A stretch of 64,000 nt of DNA. Source: Sphingomonas sp. KR3-1. GTDB lineage: Bacteria; Pseudomonadota; Alphaproteobacteria; Sphingomonadales; Sphingomonadaceae. Position numbers and translations under genes: made by a program. The first letter of the stretch is position 1. The number at the start of each line of letters is the position of its first letter. The stretch covers positions 248,001-312,000 of the forward strand of contig NZ_JBDZDQ010000004.1 in NCBI RefSeq assembly GCF_040049295.1. The letters are read 5' to 3'. The notes under the pieces were generated by a model. It searched no databases. It was not told the origin of the DNA and was given only the letters and a program-made list of their open reading frames with translations. Shown piece by piece: positions 24,599 to 36,305 of this stretch.

Positions 24599-24748
24599 TC
24601 CCCTCCCTGCAAAGAGGGGCCAGGGGTGGGTTAGAAAAGGCCGGGCTCGATGCCCGGCCTTTTCTTTTTCGGCTACCGGCTGGCTGGGCGCCCCCGGCCT
24701 TCGCCGGGGTCGCAACCCACCCCCTACCCCTCCCTTGCAGGGAGGGGA
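24599..24748. repeat. long inverted repeat flanking a terminator, CCCCTCCCTGCAA family
   Basis: Imperfect arms of about 34 bases: CCCCTCCCTGCAA... at 24599-24632 and ...TTGCAGGGAGGGG ending at 24748, each with the substring GGGGTGGGTT or AACCCACCCC. The terminator hairpin 24635-24663 sits immediately inside the left arm. This is another dispersed repeat type with the same stop-codon-proximal placing as the others. Confidence 0.75.
24635..24663. terminator. intrinsic terminator, bidirectional
   Basis: AAAAGGCCGGGC (24635-24646), loop TCGAT, GCCCGGCCTTTT (24652-24663) then CTTTTTC. A perfect 12-bp stem with A and T tracts on both sides; it ends the exported-protein gene and could also end queE transcripts. 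Confidence 0.92.
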
Positions 24749-24754
24749 GCCAGG

Positions 24755-25387
24755 TCACCGCAGCCCCAGCATCTTGTGCGTCTGCAAGGTCAGCCGCCAT
24801 TTCGGCCGCGCCATCGCGAAGGCGATCGCGGCCGCGATATTCTCCTCGGCCGCCACGCTGTCCATCGGCTGGATCAGGAAGTTGGCGAAGTCCCAGCCCT
24901 CGATCGCCTCGACATCGGTGCCCGGCTGCGGCCAGACCAGCTTGAGCTCGTCGCCCGAACGCTGGACGACCTCGCTGCCCGCCTTGGGGCTGATGCACAC
25001 CCAGTCGATCCCCGGATGCGCAGCGATCGTGCCGTTGCTCTCGATCGCGATGCGGAAGCCGCGCGCATGCAGCGCGTCGACCAGCGCATCGTCGACCTGG
25101 AGCATCGGCTCGCCGCCGGTGAGCACGGCGAAGCGCGCCTCCCGCCCCTCGCCCCAGAATCCCTCGACCGCATCGGCCAGCGCGTCCGCATCGGCGAACT
25201 TGCCGCCGCCAAGGCCATCGGTGCCGACGAACTCGGTGTCGCAGAACTGGCAGATCGCGCTCGCGCGGTCCTGCTCGCGCCCGGTCCACAAATTGCAGCC
25301 GGCGAAGCGCACGAACACCGCGCGTGCGCCCGCATTCACCCCCTCGCCCTGGAGTGTGAGGAACATCTCCTTGACGCTGTAGGTCAT
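24755..25387 (-). CDS. queE: 7-carboxy-7-deazaguanine synthase
   Basis: Radical-SAM enzyme making the deazaguanine core for queuosine (or archaeosine-like) tRNA modification. The 210-residue protein begins VKEMFLTLQGEGVNAGARAV. The cluster cysteines are C-x14-C-x2-C (CNLWTGREQDRASAICQFC), an expanded version of the usual CX3CX2C typical of the QueE group with an insert. TGGEPMLQ and ESNGT are the SAM and Mg motifs. It lies 10 bases after queC on the same strand. Confidence 0.95.
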   Translation of the reverse strand: MTYSVKEMFLTLQGEGVNAGARAVFVRFAGCNLWTGREQDRASAICQFCDTEFVGTDGLGGGKFADADALADAVEGFWGEGREARFAVLTGGEPMLQVDDALVDALHARGFRIAIESNGTIAAHPGIDWVCISPKAGSEVVQRSGDELKLVWPQPGTDVEAIEGWDFANFLIQPMDSVAAEENIAAAIAFAMARPKWRLTLQTHKMLGLR

Positions 25388-25397
25388 CGGCCCGGTC

Positions 25398-26081
25398 CTA
25401 CGGCTTGGTCGCGTATTTCGTCGGATCCGGGATGCCGGCTTCCTCGAAGCCCTTGGAGCGCAGGCGGCAGCTGTCGCAGAAACCGCAGTGCAGCCCGCCC
25501 GGCGCCGGATCGTAGCACGACCAGCTCAGCCCCATGTCGAGCCCGAGCCGGGCACCCTCGCGGACGATATCGGCCTTGGTCATGAACTGGAGCGGCGCGC
25601 GGATATGGAAGGGTTCGCCCTCCACCCCGGCCTTGGTCGCCAGCTCGGCGAGCTTCTCGAAGCCCTCGATGAACTCGGGCCGGCAATCGGGATAGCCCGA
25701 ATAATCGAGCGCGTTGACCCCGATATAGATGTCGCGCGCGCCCGCCGCCTCGGCCCAGCCGAGCGCGAGGCTGAGGAAGATCGTGTTGCGCGCGGGCACA
25801 TAGGTGACCGGGATATCGTCGCCGACGCCGGTCTTGGGCACGTCGATATCGGCGGTGAGCGCCGAGCCGCCGAACGCGCGCAGGTCCATCGGCATCACCA
25901 CATGGCGCTCCGCACCCAAGGTGGCGGCGACACGGCGCGCGGCGGCCAGCTCGATCTGGTGGCGCTGGTTATAGTCGAACGAGAGCGCCATCACGCGATG
26001 CCCCGCCTCGCGCGCGAGCGCGGCGGAGACCATCGAATCGAGGCCGCCGGAAACCAGTACGATTGCAACGCTGTCAGTCAT
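25398..26081 (-). CDS. queC: 7-cyano-7-deazaguanine synthase
   Basis: ATP-dependent synthase converting carboxy-deazaguanine to preQ0. The 227-residue protein has the PP-loop LVSGGLDSM at residues 8-16, [10 protein letters not shown], and a C-terminal zinc site [15 protein letters not shown] preceded by SCYDP. It is the first gene of a queC-queE operon. queD and queF are not in the window. The gap before it (26082-26235) carries a terminator from the gene upstream and no gene. Confidence 0.96.
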   Translation of the reverse strand: MTDSVAIVLVSGGLDSMVSAALAREAGHRVMALSFDYNQRHQIELAAARRVAATLGAERHVVMPMDLRAFGGSALTADIDVPKTGVGDDIPVTYVPARNTIFLSLALGWAEAAGARDIYIGVNALDYSGYPDCRPEFIEGFEKLAELATKAGVEGEPFHIRAPLQFMTKADIVREGARLGLDMGLSWSCYDPAPGGLHCGFCDSCRLRSKGFEEAGIPDPTKYATKP

Positions 26082-26114
26082 CTGCGCGGACTAGCCGGAA
26101 ATATGCTGCAAAGC

Positions 26115-26138
26115 AAAATGGGCCGCCGCAGCGGCCCA
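26115..26138 (-). terminator. intrinsic terminator between the small exported-protein gene and queC
   Basis: TGGGCCGC (26138-26131 on the minus strand), loop TGCG, GCGGCCCA (26126-26119), followed on the minus strand by TTTTGC. Eight perfect pairs and a T tract. Confidence 0.75.
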
Positions 26139-26235
26139 GTCTGAAAGGGGAAGAACCCATGCCAGAGAGGAAAATGCTCCAGAGGAGCAGATGCCACGGT
26201 AGCCCGGCGCACATGAAATAACCGTTAAAGCCCGA

Positions 26236-26643
26236 TCAGCAGGCGCCGATCCGGCGCGCCTCATATTCCTGGTCGAAGGGCGAGCCGTCGAGCACGCCTT
26301 GGGTATCGATCAGCACCAGCCGCGGCGTCTCCACCGTCACCGTGGTGCGGCCGGTGCCATGCCCGTCGCAGGTATAGCGGACGGTCGCCGAGCGCTGATC
26401 CTGCGAGACGGTGAACTGCTCGCAGGGCTGGTTGCCATGCGCGAGCTGGATGAAGTGGACCGGCGCGGTGAAGCAGATCCGGCGCTCGCCGCCCAGCTTC
26501 TCCTTGAGCAGCCACTGGCCGCGCTCGATCTGGCCGAAGACCGCCTGCACGCCGGGCTTCGGCTCGGCCACTGCCGCGCCGCCCGCGCCAAGAAACAGCG
26601 ATGCACCGGCAAATGCCGCGCACATCATACGCCTGAACAACAT
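26236..26643 (-). CDS. small exported protein, unknown function
   Basis: A 135-residue secreted protein with signal peptide ending VAEP. The mature part contains four Cys (RRICFTAP, QPCEQF, RYTCDGHG, RIGAC), consistent with two disulfides in the periplasm. GRTTVTVETPRLVLIDTQGV looks like beta structure. I do not recognise the family. It has its own terminator and is read toward queC. Confidence 0.68.
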   Translation of the reverse strand: MLFRRMMCAAFAGASLFLGAGGAAVAEPKPGVQAVFGQIERGQWLLKEKLGGERRICFTAPVHFIQLAHGNQPCEQFTVSQDQRSATVRYTCDGHGTGRTTVTVETPRLVLIDTQGVLDGSPFDQEYEARRIGAC

Positions 26644-26712
26644 CCGTAACGCCTCCCGACGCGATCATCGATGCCGCGCCCCTTCGCCCCGATATGGCGG
26701 GATTGGCGCGAA

Positions 26713-27639
26713 TTACAACGCCGGTGGAACGAAATCGGCGAGCTTCACCGGGAACTTCTTGGAACAGAAGGAGCAATCGACGCTGATCACGCCCTCTTCA
26801 TCGGCCATGTCGGCGCGCTCCGACTCCGGGAACTTGGAGAGGACCTGGGTGATATAGGCCGCGTCGCAGCGGCAGCCGCGCGAGAGCTCGGTGCCCGCCA
26901 GCACGCGCACTTCCTCCTCCTCGTTGAACAGCCGCCAGACCAAGGTCTCGAGCGGCAGCGCCGGGTCGGCGAGCTCGTCGACGCCCATCGTCGCGCCCAT
27001 CGCCTCGACATGCTGCCATTCGGGATGATCGAGCCGGGTGTGCAGTCGCTCGCGCCCCGCCTCGCCCTCCGGCAAATGCTGGAGGAACAGGCCGCCGGCG
27101 ATCCACTTGCCGCTCGCCTTGTCGCGCTGGGCGCCGAGGCGGACGAGACTCGGGATCTGCTCGGACTGGAGGAAATAGCCCTGCGCCGCCTCGCCCAGCG
27201 AGCCGGTGTCGAGCGGGACGATGCCCTGGTAGCGCTCGTTGGTGAGCGGCTGATCGAAGGTGATCGCCAGATAGCCCTTGTTGAACAGCGCGAACAGCGA
27301 CGGCTTCTTGCCGAGCTGCGACAGGCGCAGCGCATCGAACTGCACATAGCCGCGCAGCTCGCCATTCTTGTAGTCGCAGACCATCAGGCTGACGATGCCC
27401 CCCTTGGTCTGCGCCTGGAGCGTGAGCTGGCCCTGCGCGTCCTTAAGCGTCGAGCCGAGCAGCGCGGTCAGCGTCAGCGCCTCGGCCAGCAGCCGCTCGA
27501 TCTGCTCAGGGTATGCATGCGCAGACAGGATCTCGTCGAGCACCGGCCCCAGCCGCGCGACGCGGCCGCGGGTGTGGCGGCCGGGAATAGTGAAGCCGAT
27601 CGCGCGATCGAGATCGGTGGTGGGGGCGGTGTTCATCAT
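26713..27639 (-). CDS. hslO: redox-activated chaperone Hsp33
   Basis: A 308-residue redox-switched holdase that protects proteins during oxidative stress. The N-terminal substrate domain starts DLDRAIGFTIPGRHTRGRVA; the linker and C-terminal switch carry CRC (SRGCRCDAAY) and CSFC (VDCSFCSKKF), the four zinc-binding cysteines. Three consecutive ATGs (27642, 27639, 27636) follow a GGAG; the middle one gives the best spacing, with 27636 the alternative. The gene is 75 bases upstream of the argF stop, separated by a repeat. Confidence 0.95.
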   Translation of the reverse strand: MMNTAPTTDLDRAIGFTIPGRHTRGRVARLGPVLDEILSAHAYPEQIERLLAEALTLTALLGSTLKDAQGQLTLQAQTKGGIVSLMVCDYKNGELRGYVQFDALRLSQLGKKPSLFALFNKGYLAITFDQPLTNERYQGIVPLDTGSLGEAAQGYFLQSEQIPSLVRLGAQRDKASGKWIAGGLFLQHLPEGEAGRERLHTRLDHPEWQHVEAMGATMGVDELADPALPLETLVWRLFNEEEEVRVLAGTELSRGCRCDAAYITQVLSKFPESERADMADEEGVISVDCSFCSKKFPVKLADFVPPAL

Positions 27640-27650
27640 CATGTCTCCAC

Positions 27651-27737
27651 CCGTTCGCCCTGAGCCTGTCGAAGGGCAGCTCTCCGCGAGCATCGCGCTT
27701 GCGGCAAACCGCCCTTCGACAGGCTCAGGGCGAACGG
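27651..27737. repeat. perfect 27-bp inverted repeat, CCCTGAGCCTGTCGAAGGGC family
   Basis: Arms CCGTTCGCCCTGAGCCTGTC plus GAAGGGC (27651-27677) and their exact reverse complement (27711-27737), loop of 33 bases. The sequence is a well-known type of dispersed intergenic element in sphingomonads and related bacteria. It lies between argF and hslO. Confidence 0.9.
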
Positions 27738-27786
27738 AGATTTCGGGTTCGGCAGCCTAGATAGGCACAGCCGCGCCAGCTTCAAC

Positions 27787-28707
<921 letters not shown>

Positions 28708-28710
28708 AAG

Positions 28711-28844
28711 ATCCTCCCCGGCACGGGGAGGGGGACCGCGACGCGAAGCGTCGTGGTGGAGGGGGCCCTCCACGCACGATTCGCCCAGTCGAGAGCCCCC
28801 TCCACCCTGCTTCGCATGGTCCCCCTCCCCGTGCCGGGGAGGAT
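28711..28844. repeat. intergenic inverted repeat between argD and argF, 27-bp perfect arms
   Basis: Outer arms ATCCTCCCCGGCACGGGGAG plus GGGGACC (28711-28737) and exact reverse complement (28818-28844). The interior contains further partial pairs (GGTGGAGGGG / CCCCCTCCACC). It belongs to the same family as the repeats at 34135, 46842, 48951, 54778 and 62281, whose shared core is TCCTCCCC...GGGGAGGGGGACC...GGTGGAGGGG. Confidence 0.88.
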
Positions 28845-28848
28845 CGAA

Positions 28849-30045
28849 TTAGTCATCGCTCGGAATCCCAAAGGTCCGCGCGCCTTCGCTGAGGCGCTCG
28901 ACGCACTCCGCGATGTGATCCTCGTTGATCACCAGCGGCGGCAGGACGCGGAACACGTTCTCGCCAGCCGCGACCGTGAGCAGCCCGTGATTGTCGCGCA
29001 GATGGGCGACGAAGTCGCGGCTCACCGCCGGGTCCTTCATCTTGATGCCGAGCATCAGCCCCTTGCCGCGGATCTCCTCGAACAAATGATCGTGGTTGGG
29101 GATCATCTGCTCGAAGGCCTGGCGCAGCCGCTCGCCCATCTTGGTGACATGGTCAAGGAAGCCGTCCTCGAGCATCACGTCGAGCACCGCCTGGCCCGCC
29201 GCCATGGCGAGCGGGTTGCCGCCATAGGTCGAGCCGTGGGTGCCGATCACCATGCCCTTGGCCGCTTCCTCGGTCGCGAGGCAGGCGCCGAGCGGGAAGC
29301 CGCCGCCGATGCCCTTGGCGACGGTCATGATGTCAGGGGTGATGCCGTAATGCTCATAGGCCCACATCTTGCCGGTGCGGCCATAGCCGCACTGGATCTC
29401 GTCGAGGATGAGCAGCAGGCCATGTTCGTCGCACGCCTTGCGCAGCCCCTGGATGAACTCCGGGGTGCCCGCGGTCATGCCGCCCTCGCCCTGCACCGTC
29501 TCGACCAGGAAGCCGGCGGTCTCGTCGTCGATCTTGGCGAGCGCGCCTTCGAGGTCGTTGAACTTCACATAGTCGAAGCCCGGCAGCAGCGGCTCGAAGC
29601 CGTCACGCATCTTGGGCTGGTCGGTCGCCGAGATGGCCCCCAGCGAGCGCCCGTGAAAGGCGTTCTTGAAGGTGATCAGCTTGTGGCGCTGCGGATTGCC
29701 GTTGGCGAAGTGATAGCGGCGCGCGGTCTTGATCGCGCACTCGATCGCCTCGACGCCCGAATTGGTGAAGAACACCGTGTCGGCGAAGCTGACGTCGATG
29801 ATCCGCTGCGCCAGCGCCTCGCCCTGGGGGCTGCCATAGAGGTTCGACACATGCATCAGCGTGGCGACCTGGTCCTGCAGCACCTTGGTCAGGTGCGGAT
29901 GGCCATGCCCCAGCGCGTTGACCGCGATGCCGGCGGCGAAGTCGAGATACTTCTCCCCGCGCTCGCCATAGAGGTAGACGCCCTCGCCTCGCACCGGCCG
30001 CACAGCGCACCGCGGGTAGACGGGCATGAGCGGGGTGATCGGCAT
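28849..30045 (-). CDS. argD: acetylornithine aminotransferase
   Basis: PLP-dependent class III aminotransferase, 398 residues, making N-acetylornithine in arginine synthesis (and possibly succinyldiaminopimelate for lysine). FFTNSGVEAIECAIKTARRY, LDEIQCGYGRTGKMWAYE and the Schiff-base Lys in MTVAKGIGGGFPLGA are intact, followed by GTHGSTYGGNPLA. ATG 30045 has AGGAGG nine bases upstream; the longer frame from 30096 is not needed. First gene of argDF. Confidence 0.96.
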   Translation of the reverse strand: MPITPLMPVYPRCAVRPVRGEGVYLYGERGEKYLDFAAGIAVNALGHGHPHLTKVLQDQVATLMHVSNLYGSPQGEALAQRIIDVSFADTVFFTNSGVEAIECAIKTARRYHFANGNPQRHKLITFKNAFHGRSLGAISATDQPKMRDGFEPLLPGFDYVKFNDLEGALAKIDDETAGFLVETVQGEGGMTAGTPEFIQGLRKACDEHGLLLILDEIQCGYGRTGKMWAYEHYGITPDIMTVAKGIGGGFPLGACLATEEAAKGMVIGTHGSTYGGNPLAMAAGQAVLDVMLEDGFLDHVTKMGERLRQAFEQMIPNHDHLFEEIRGKGLMLGIKMKDPAVSRDFVAHLRDNHGLLTVAAGENVFRVLPPLVINEDHIAECVERLSEGARTFGIPSDD

Positions 30046-30094
30046 TGGTACGGTCCTCCTACGGAAAAGCTCGGAAACGAGACTCCAGAAACGC

Positions 30095-30120
30095 AAAAGG
30101 GCGGCCTATCGGGACCGCCC
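30095..30120 (-). terminator. intrinsic terminator between the ABC-2 permease gene and argD
   Basis: On the minus strand GGGCGGTCC (30120-30112) pairs with GGCCGCCC (30106-30099), followed by TTTTGCG. The stem has one bulge. It separates the permease transcript from argD, whose promoter must lie between 30046 and 30095. Confidence 0.75.
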
Positions 30121-30209
30121 GAGGCGGGTGTTTACGAGGGGCGGCCGGGAGGCGTCAATAATCGTTTGGGCGCAGGGCATGCCGGGGCGTTATCGCGCCC
30201 GCACCGCGC

Positions 30210-31049
30210 TCAATTCTTGATCTTCCACCCGCGCCGCAGCAGCGTGTAGCAGATCAGGCCGAGCACCGCGTCTAGCCCGAGGATCGCCAGGCTGCCGACC
30301 AGGATCGGCGAATCGGCCACGCCGATGAAGCCGTAGCGGAAGCCCGAGATGATGTAGAAGAACGGGTTGGCGTGGCTGACCGCCTGGAAGGCCGGGGCGA
30401 GCCGCTCGACCGAATAGAAGGTGCCCGAGAGCAGCGCGAGCGGCGCGACGACGAAGTTGGTCACCGCGGCGGCGTGATCGAACTTCTCCGCCCAGATCGA
30501 GGTCAGCACGCCCAGGCAGGCGAGCAGCACCGAGCCGAGCAGCCCGAACCACAGCACCGCCCAGACATGGTGCGGCACCGCCTCGGCGCCCAGATAGACG
30601 AGCATCGCCAGCCACACTGCGCCGCCGACCATGAACGCCCGGGTCACCGCGCCGGCGACGATCGCGAACAGCAGCTCGGCGGTGGAGAGCGGCGGCATCA
30701 GATAGTCGACGATCGTCCCCTGGATCTTGCCGACGAGCAGCGAGAAGCTGGAATTGGCGAAGGCGTTGTTGAGCATGCCCATCACGATCAGGCCGGGGGC
30801 GATGAAGGCGGCGAACGGCACGCCGATTCCACCGACATGCACGGCGCCGCGCGACCCCAGCGCGGTGGTGAAAACCACCATCAGCATGAGCTGCGAGATC
30901 GCCGGCGCCCATATCGTCTGGAGCTGCACCTTGAAGAAACGGCGCACCTCCTTGATATAGAGGGTGCGCAAGCCTCCCCAGTTGACGTTGCGGATAACCG
31001 GAACGCCGGGCTCGGGAAGCTGTTGACCGATTTCGGGCTGGCTGCTCAT
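30210..31049 (-). CDS. ABC-2-type transport permease
   Basis: A 279-residue permease of the ABC-2 family with six hydrophobic helices (for example LMLMVVFTTALGSRG, IAPGLIVMGMLNNAFAN, WAVLWFGLLGSVLLACLGVL). NPFFYIISGFRYGFIG is the family's signature near the last helix. Such permeases export polysaccharides, drugs or lipids with a separate ATPase; none is adjacent here. The substrate is unknown. It starts 55 bases from the divergent gcrA. Confidence 0.92.
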   Translation of the reverse strand: MSSQPEIGQQLPEPGVPVIRNVNWGGLRTLYIKEVRRFFKVQLQTIWAPAISQLMLMVVFTTALGSRGAVHVGGIGVPFAAFIAPGLIVMGMLNNAFANSSFSLLVGKIQGTIVDYLMPPLSTAELLFAIVAGAVTRAFMVGGAVWLAMLVYLGAEAVPHHVWAVLWFGLLGSVLLACLGVLTSIWAEKFDHAAAVTNFVVAPLALLSGTFYSVERLAPAFQAVSHANPFFYIISGFRYGFIGVADSPILVGSLAILGLDAVLGLICYTLLRRGWKIKN

Positions 31050-31104
31050 CGCAGGTTCGCGTAACGGCTGCGTGCGCCGCCTGCAAGGTGAAGGAAGAGA
31101 AGTT

Positions 31105-31770
31105 TTGAGCTGGACCGAAGAGCGTATCGATACGCTGAAGAAGATGTGGGACAGCGGTCTGACCGCAACCCAGATCGCCGAGGAGCTGGGCGGCGTGAGT
31201 CGCAACGCCGTGATCGGCAAGGCGCACCGCCTGGGCCTGCCCGCCCGCCCCTCGCCGGTGAAGCCGAACGAGCCCAAGGCCGCAGCCGAGCCCAAGGCAG
31301 CGCCGGCACCCCGCGCGCCCGCGCCCGCCGCCGCGCCGACACCGGCGCCCGCGCCGCGCGCCGCGGCCCCCGTCGCCGCGCCCGCGGACGATTCGGACGA
31401 CGACGCCCCCGCGGCGCCGGTCAAGCCGAGCGGCCCCGTGCTCCGCTCGGTCGGCCCCGGCGGCTTCGTGCGCCAGAACCCTGGCGAGCAGAGCCCGCCG
31501 ATCACCCCGGCCCCGCCGCGCCGCCTCGTGCCCGCGCGCCCAAGCGAAGCGATCGCCGGCAAGACCAGCCTGCTCGATCTCAACGACAAGATCTGCAAAT
31601 GGCCGCTCGGCCATCCGGGCGAGCCGGACTTCCATTTCTGTGGCGACAAGGTGAACCCGGGCTTCCCCTATTGCGTCGATCATTGCGGCCACGCCTATCA
31701 GGCGCAACTGCCCCGCCGCGATCGCCGCCCGCCGCCGCCGCTGCCCTTTGGCGGCCCGCGCGTCCGCTGA
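31105..31770 (+). CDS. gcrA: GcrA cell-cycle regulator
   Basis: A 221-residue alphaproteobacterial regulator that binds sigma-70 RNA polymerase and activates promoters with CcrM-methylated GANTC. The N-terminal HTH reads SWTEERIDTLKKMWDSGLTA followed by IAEELGGVSRNAVIGKAHRL. A long Pro/Ala-rich acidic linker (about 60-130) joins a C-terminal segment with LLDLNDKICKWPLGHPGEP and CVDHCGHAYQ, the sigma-binding module. The family start is encoded by TTG 31105 (AAGGAAGAG upstream); the GTG at 31072 would add residues not found in GcrA. It is followed by a strong terminator. Confidence 0.93.
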   Translation: MSWTEERIDTLKKMWDSGLTATQIAEELGGVSRNAVIGKAHRLGLPARPSPVKPNEPKAAAEPKAAPAPRAPAPAAAPTPAPAPRAAAPVAAPADDSDDDAPAAPVKPSGPVLRSVGPGGFVRQNPGEQSPPITPAPPRRLVPARPSEAIAGKTSLLDLNDKICKWPLGHPGEPDFHFCGDKVNPGFPYCVDHCGHAYQAQLPRRDRRPPPPLPFGGPRVR

Positions 31771-31777
31771 TCCACAT

Positions 31778-31808
31778 TCGGGCCGCGGAGCGATCCGCGG
31801 CCCGATTT
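31778..31808 (+). terminator. intrinsic terminator after gcrA
   Basis: TCGGGCCGCGGA (31778-31789), loop GCGA, TCCGCGGCCCGA (31794-31805) then TTT. A perfect 12-bp stem, also facing the convergent gene at 31812. Confidence 0.85.
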
Positions 31809-31811
31809 GCG

Positions 31812-32186
31812 TCACCCGTCCGGGGTGAACAGCCCCTGCACGCCGGTGAGGATCGCGATGATCCCAAAGATCGCGAGCAGCAGCCCGCGGCCGCTGGTGC
31901 CGCCCTGCGGCGCGGGGCGGCTGGTCAACCGGTCCCAGAGCAGCGCCAGCCCGACGCCGATGCCGACGATCTCGAAATGGAAGACGTGCGGGCCGCTGGT
32001 CAGGTGGACGATCAGCCAATAGCCGCCCGCCGCGAGCGCGACCACGCCGACGATCCAGCCGAACGGCGCCAGCCTGCCCGCGAATCGGGCGAGATCGTCA
32101 CCCACGCGTGGCGACTGGGCGAGCAGCGCGGTGGCGAGCAGGAAGCCGCCCAGGATGTTGGCGAGGTCGAGGAGCAATGCGATCAT
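31812..32186 (-). CDS. small integral membrane protein, unknown function
   Basis: A 124-residue protein with four hydrophobic helices (ALLLDLANILGGFLLATALL, PFGWIVGVVALAAGGYWLIV, EIVGIGVGLALLWDRL, LLLAIFGIIAILTGVQGLF). ATG 32186 begins the first helix; the frame could extend to 32252 but that part is charged. No motif is recognised. It is convergent with gcrA and divergent from the gene pair at 32294. Confidence 0.7.
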   Translation of the reverse strand: MIALLLDLANILGGFLLATALLAQSPRVGDDLARFAGRLAPFGWIVGVVALAAGGYWLIVHLTSGPHVFHFEIVGIGVGLALLWDRLTSRPAPQGGTSGRGLLLAIFGIIAILTGVQGLFTPDG

Positions 32187-32293
32187 CTGGCCCGAACGCG
32201 CATGCGCCCGAATGGGTTCGCCGCCCCGATTAGGTAGTTTCGGGAGCGGCATGGTTTACGCGTTCGAAACCTTGGGCGCGCTACGCGGGCGCA

Positions 32294-32605
32294 ATGGACC
32301 GTTTCGGAGCAATTCTCGCGCGCCATGCGCTGACCGCGCAGCTCGCGCTGGTCGGGCTGGCGCTGGTGTGCGCGGCGTTCTGGCCGCCGAGCCAGGGACG
32401 CATGCTGCTGGTGCCGATCGGCCCCGGCGCCGCGCATATGCTGGCGCGCGCGGTGGATGGCGGCGCCCGGTTGCTCGGGTCCGGCCCCTTCCCCGGCAGC
32501 GTCGTCGTCAGCGGTGACCATCTCGCGCTCTCCGCGGCACTGGGCAGCGAACCCGTGCTGATCCTCGCCGCGCCGCCGGCGCTCTGCGGGAGTGCGGCGG
32601 CATGA
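32294..32605 (+). CDS. small membrane-anchored protein coupled to the chemoreceptor gene
   Basis: A 103-residue protein with one N-terminal hydrophobic helix ([18 protein letters not shown]) and an Ala/Gly-rich exported tail. It overlaps the chemoreceptor-like gene by four bases (ATGA), so the two are made together. Its conserved-looking segments ([38 protein letters not shown]) suggest a small periplasmic or membrane domain. I do not recognise a family; a role in the receptor complex is inferred from the coupling only. Confidence 0.6.
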   Translation: MDRFGAILARHALTAQLALVGLALVCAAFWPPSQGRMLLVPIGPGAAHMLARAVDGGARLLGSGPFPGSVVVSGDHLALSAALGSEPVLILAAPPALCGSAAA

Positions 32606-34128
32606 GCGAGATCGATCGCCTGCGCCGCCGCGGCGTCGAGATGCTGGTCATCGCCTCCTGGGCGACCGTTGCCGTGGTCTTCGTGCTCGGCCTGTTGCTG
32701 CGCGGCAGCCAGCGCGAGTGGATCACCTTGCTCCTCGGTGCCGCCGCCAATGTCGCGCCGACCATCGTCGCGCTGCGCCACCGCTACGATGCCTCCGCCC
32801 GGATGATCGTCGGCACGCTCGCCGCGATCCAGCCCGCGCTCGCCGTCTATGCGCTCACCGGCCATGCCTGGCAGATGGACGCGCACATGTATTTCTTCGT
32901 CGGGCTGGCGGCGCTGACGCTGCTCTATGACTGGAAGCCGATCGCGCTCGCCTGCGGCCTGATCGCGGCCCACCACATCATCTTCCAGCTCGCCCTGCCC
33001 GCCTGGGTGTTCGAGGGTGGCGGCGATTTCGGCCGGGTGATCTTCCACGCCGTCGCGGTGCTGCTCCAGTTCGCGGTGCTCGCCTATCTCACCACCCAGC
33101 TCTGCCGCCTGATCGAGGCGCAGGACGAGGCGCGCGCGCAAAGCGAGCTCTATGCCAGGGACGCCACTGCGCGCCGCGACGATGCCGAAGCCGCGCTCAT
33201 AGCGATGCGCGCCGCCGAATCGCGCGAGCGCACCGAGCGCGACCGCCGCGAGGCGAGCGAGCGCGGCGCGAGTGCCGAGCGCCGCCGCGAGATGCTCGCG
33301 CTCGCCACCGCCTTCCAGGAATCGGTCGCCGAGACGGTGCGCGAGGTGACTCGCGCCGCCAGCGACCTCGATCATTCGGCGCATTCGCTCAACACGCTCG
33401 CGCACAAGGCGAGCGGCGACCTTGCCGCCACCGTCCATATCGCCACCCAGGCATCGGAAACCGCCGGCGGACTCGCCAGCGGCGTGCGCCAGCTCTCCGC
33501 CTCGATCATGGCGATCGCCACCAGCGTCGACCAGCAGGCGACGCTGAGCGGCGCGGCGCGCGGCGTCTCGCGCTCGGGCGAAAGCGCGGTGCGGGCGCTG
33601 GCGCAGCGCGCGGGCACGATCACCGGCTTCGCCGAATCGATCCAGGAGATCGCAGCGCGCACCAACCTGCTCGCGCTCAACGCGACGATCGAAGCGGCGC
33701 GCGCCGGCGAGGTCGGCCGCGGCTTCGCGGTGGTCGCGCACGAAGTGAAGGCGCTCGCCAACCAGACCGGCCACGCCACCGACGAGATCCGCTCGCTCGC
33801 CGGCACGGTGGCGGGCGACGCCAGCGAGGCGCATGACGCGCTCGACCAGATCGCCAGCACCGTCGCCGAAGTCGCCGTCGCCGCCGAGGCGATCCGCGCC
33901 GAAGTCGACGGGCAGCGCCAGGCCGCCGGCATGATCGAGGCGACCGCGCACGACACCGCCGTCGGCGCCACCCGCATGGCCGAGCGCATCGGCGCCGTCG
34001 CCGCCGTGGCGAGCGACACCGAGGCGCTGTCCGAACGCGTCGCCGATGCCGCGACGGGGCTTTCGGAAGCCGCCGCCGCGCTGGAAGCGGCAACGGGCAA
34101 GTTCATCGAGCAGCTGAAGGCGGCGTAG
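32602..34128 (+). CDS. methyl-accepting chemotaxis-like protein with multi-helix membrane sensor
   Basis: A 508-residue receptor. Residues 1-185 form several membrane helices ([78 protein letters not shown]) with DAHMYFF and AAHHIIFQL, a sensor type without a large periplasmic domain. There is no HAMP domain; a coiled coil (about 185-240) leads to the signalling domain with the tip [20 protein letters not shown] and [18 protein letters not shown]. It is not in a che cluster and no cheA/cheW is nearby, so it may serve a distant array. The tip departs slightly from the consensus ([10 protein letters not shown] for [10 protein letters not shown]). Confidence 0.85.
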   Translation: MSEIDRLRRRGVEMLVIASWATVAVVFVLGLLLRGSQREWITLLLGAAANVAPTIVALRHRYDASARMIVGTLAAIQPALAVYALTGHAWQMDAHMYFFVGLAALTLLYDWKPIALACGLIAAHHIIFQLALPAWVFEGGGDFGRVIFHAVAVLLQFAVLAYLTTQLCRLIEAQDEARAQSELYARDATARRDDAEAALIAMRAAESRERTERDRREASERGASAERRREMLALATAFQESVAETVREVTRAASDLDHSAHSLNTLAHKASGDLAATVHIATQASETAGGLASGVRQLSASIMAIATSVDQQATLSGAARGVSRSGESAVRALAQRAGTITGFAESIQEIAARTNLLALNATIEAARAGEVGRGFAVVAHEVKALANQTGHATDEIRSLAGTVAGDASEAHDALDQIASTVAEVAVAAEAIRAEVDGQRQAAGMIEATAHDTAVGATRMAERIGAVAAVASDTEALSERVADAATGLSEAAAALEAATGKFIEQLKAA

Positions 34129-34134
34129 CTTTCT

Positions 34135-36242
<2,108 letters not shown>

Positions 36243-36305
36243 GCGGGCGCGCAATAATCTTGATATCATGATTTACCGCGCGTAGAAGCGGCGCATCTCC
36301 AGCCG

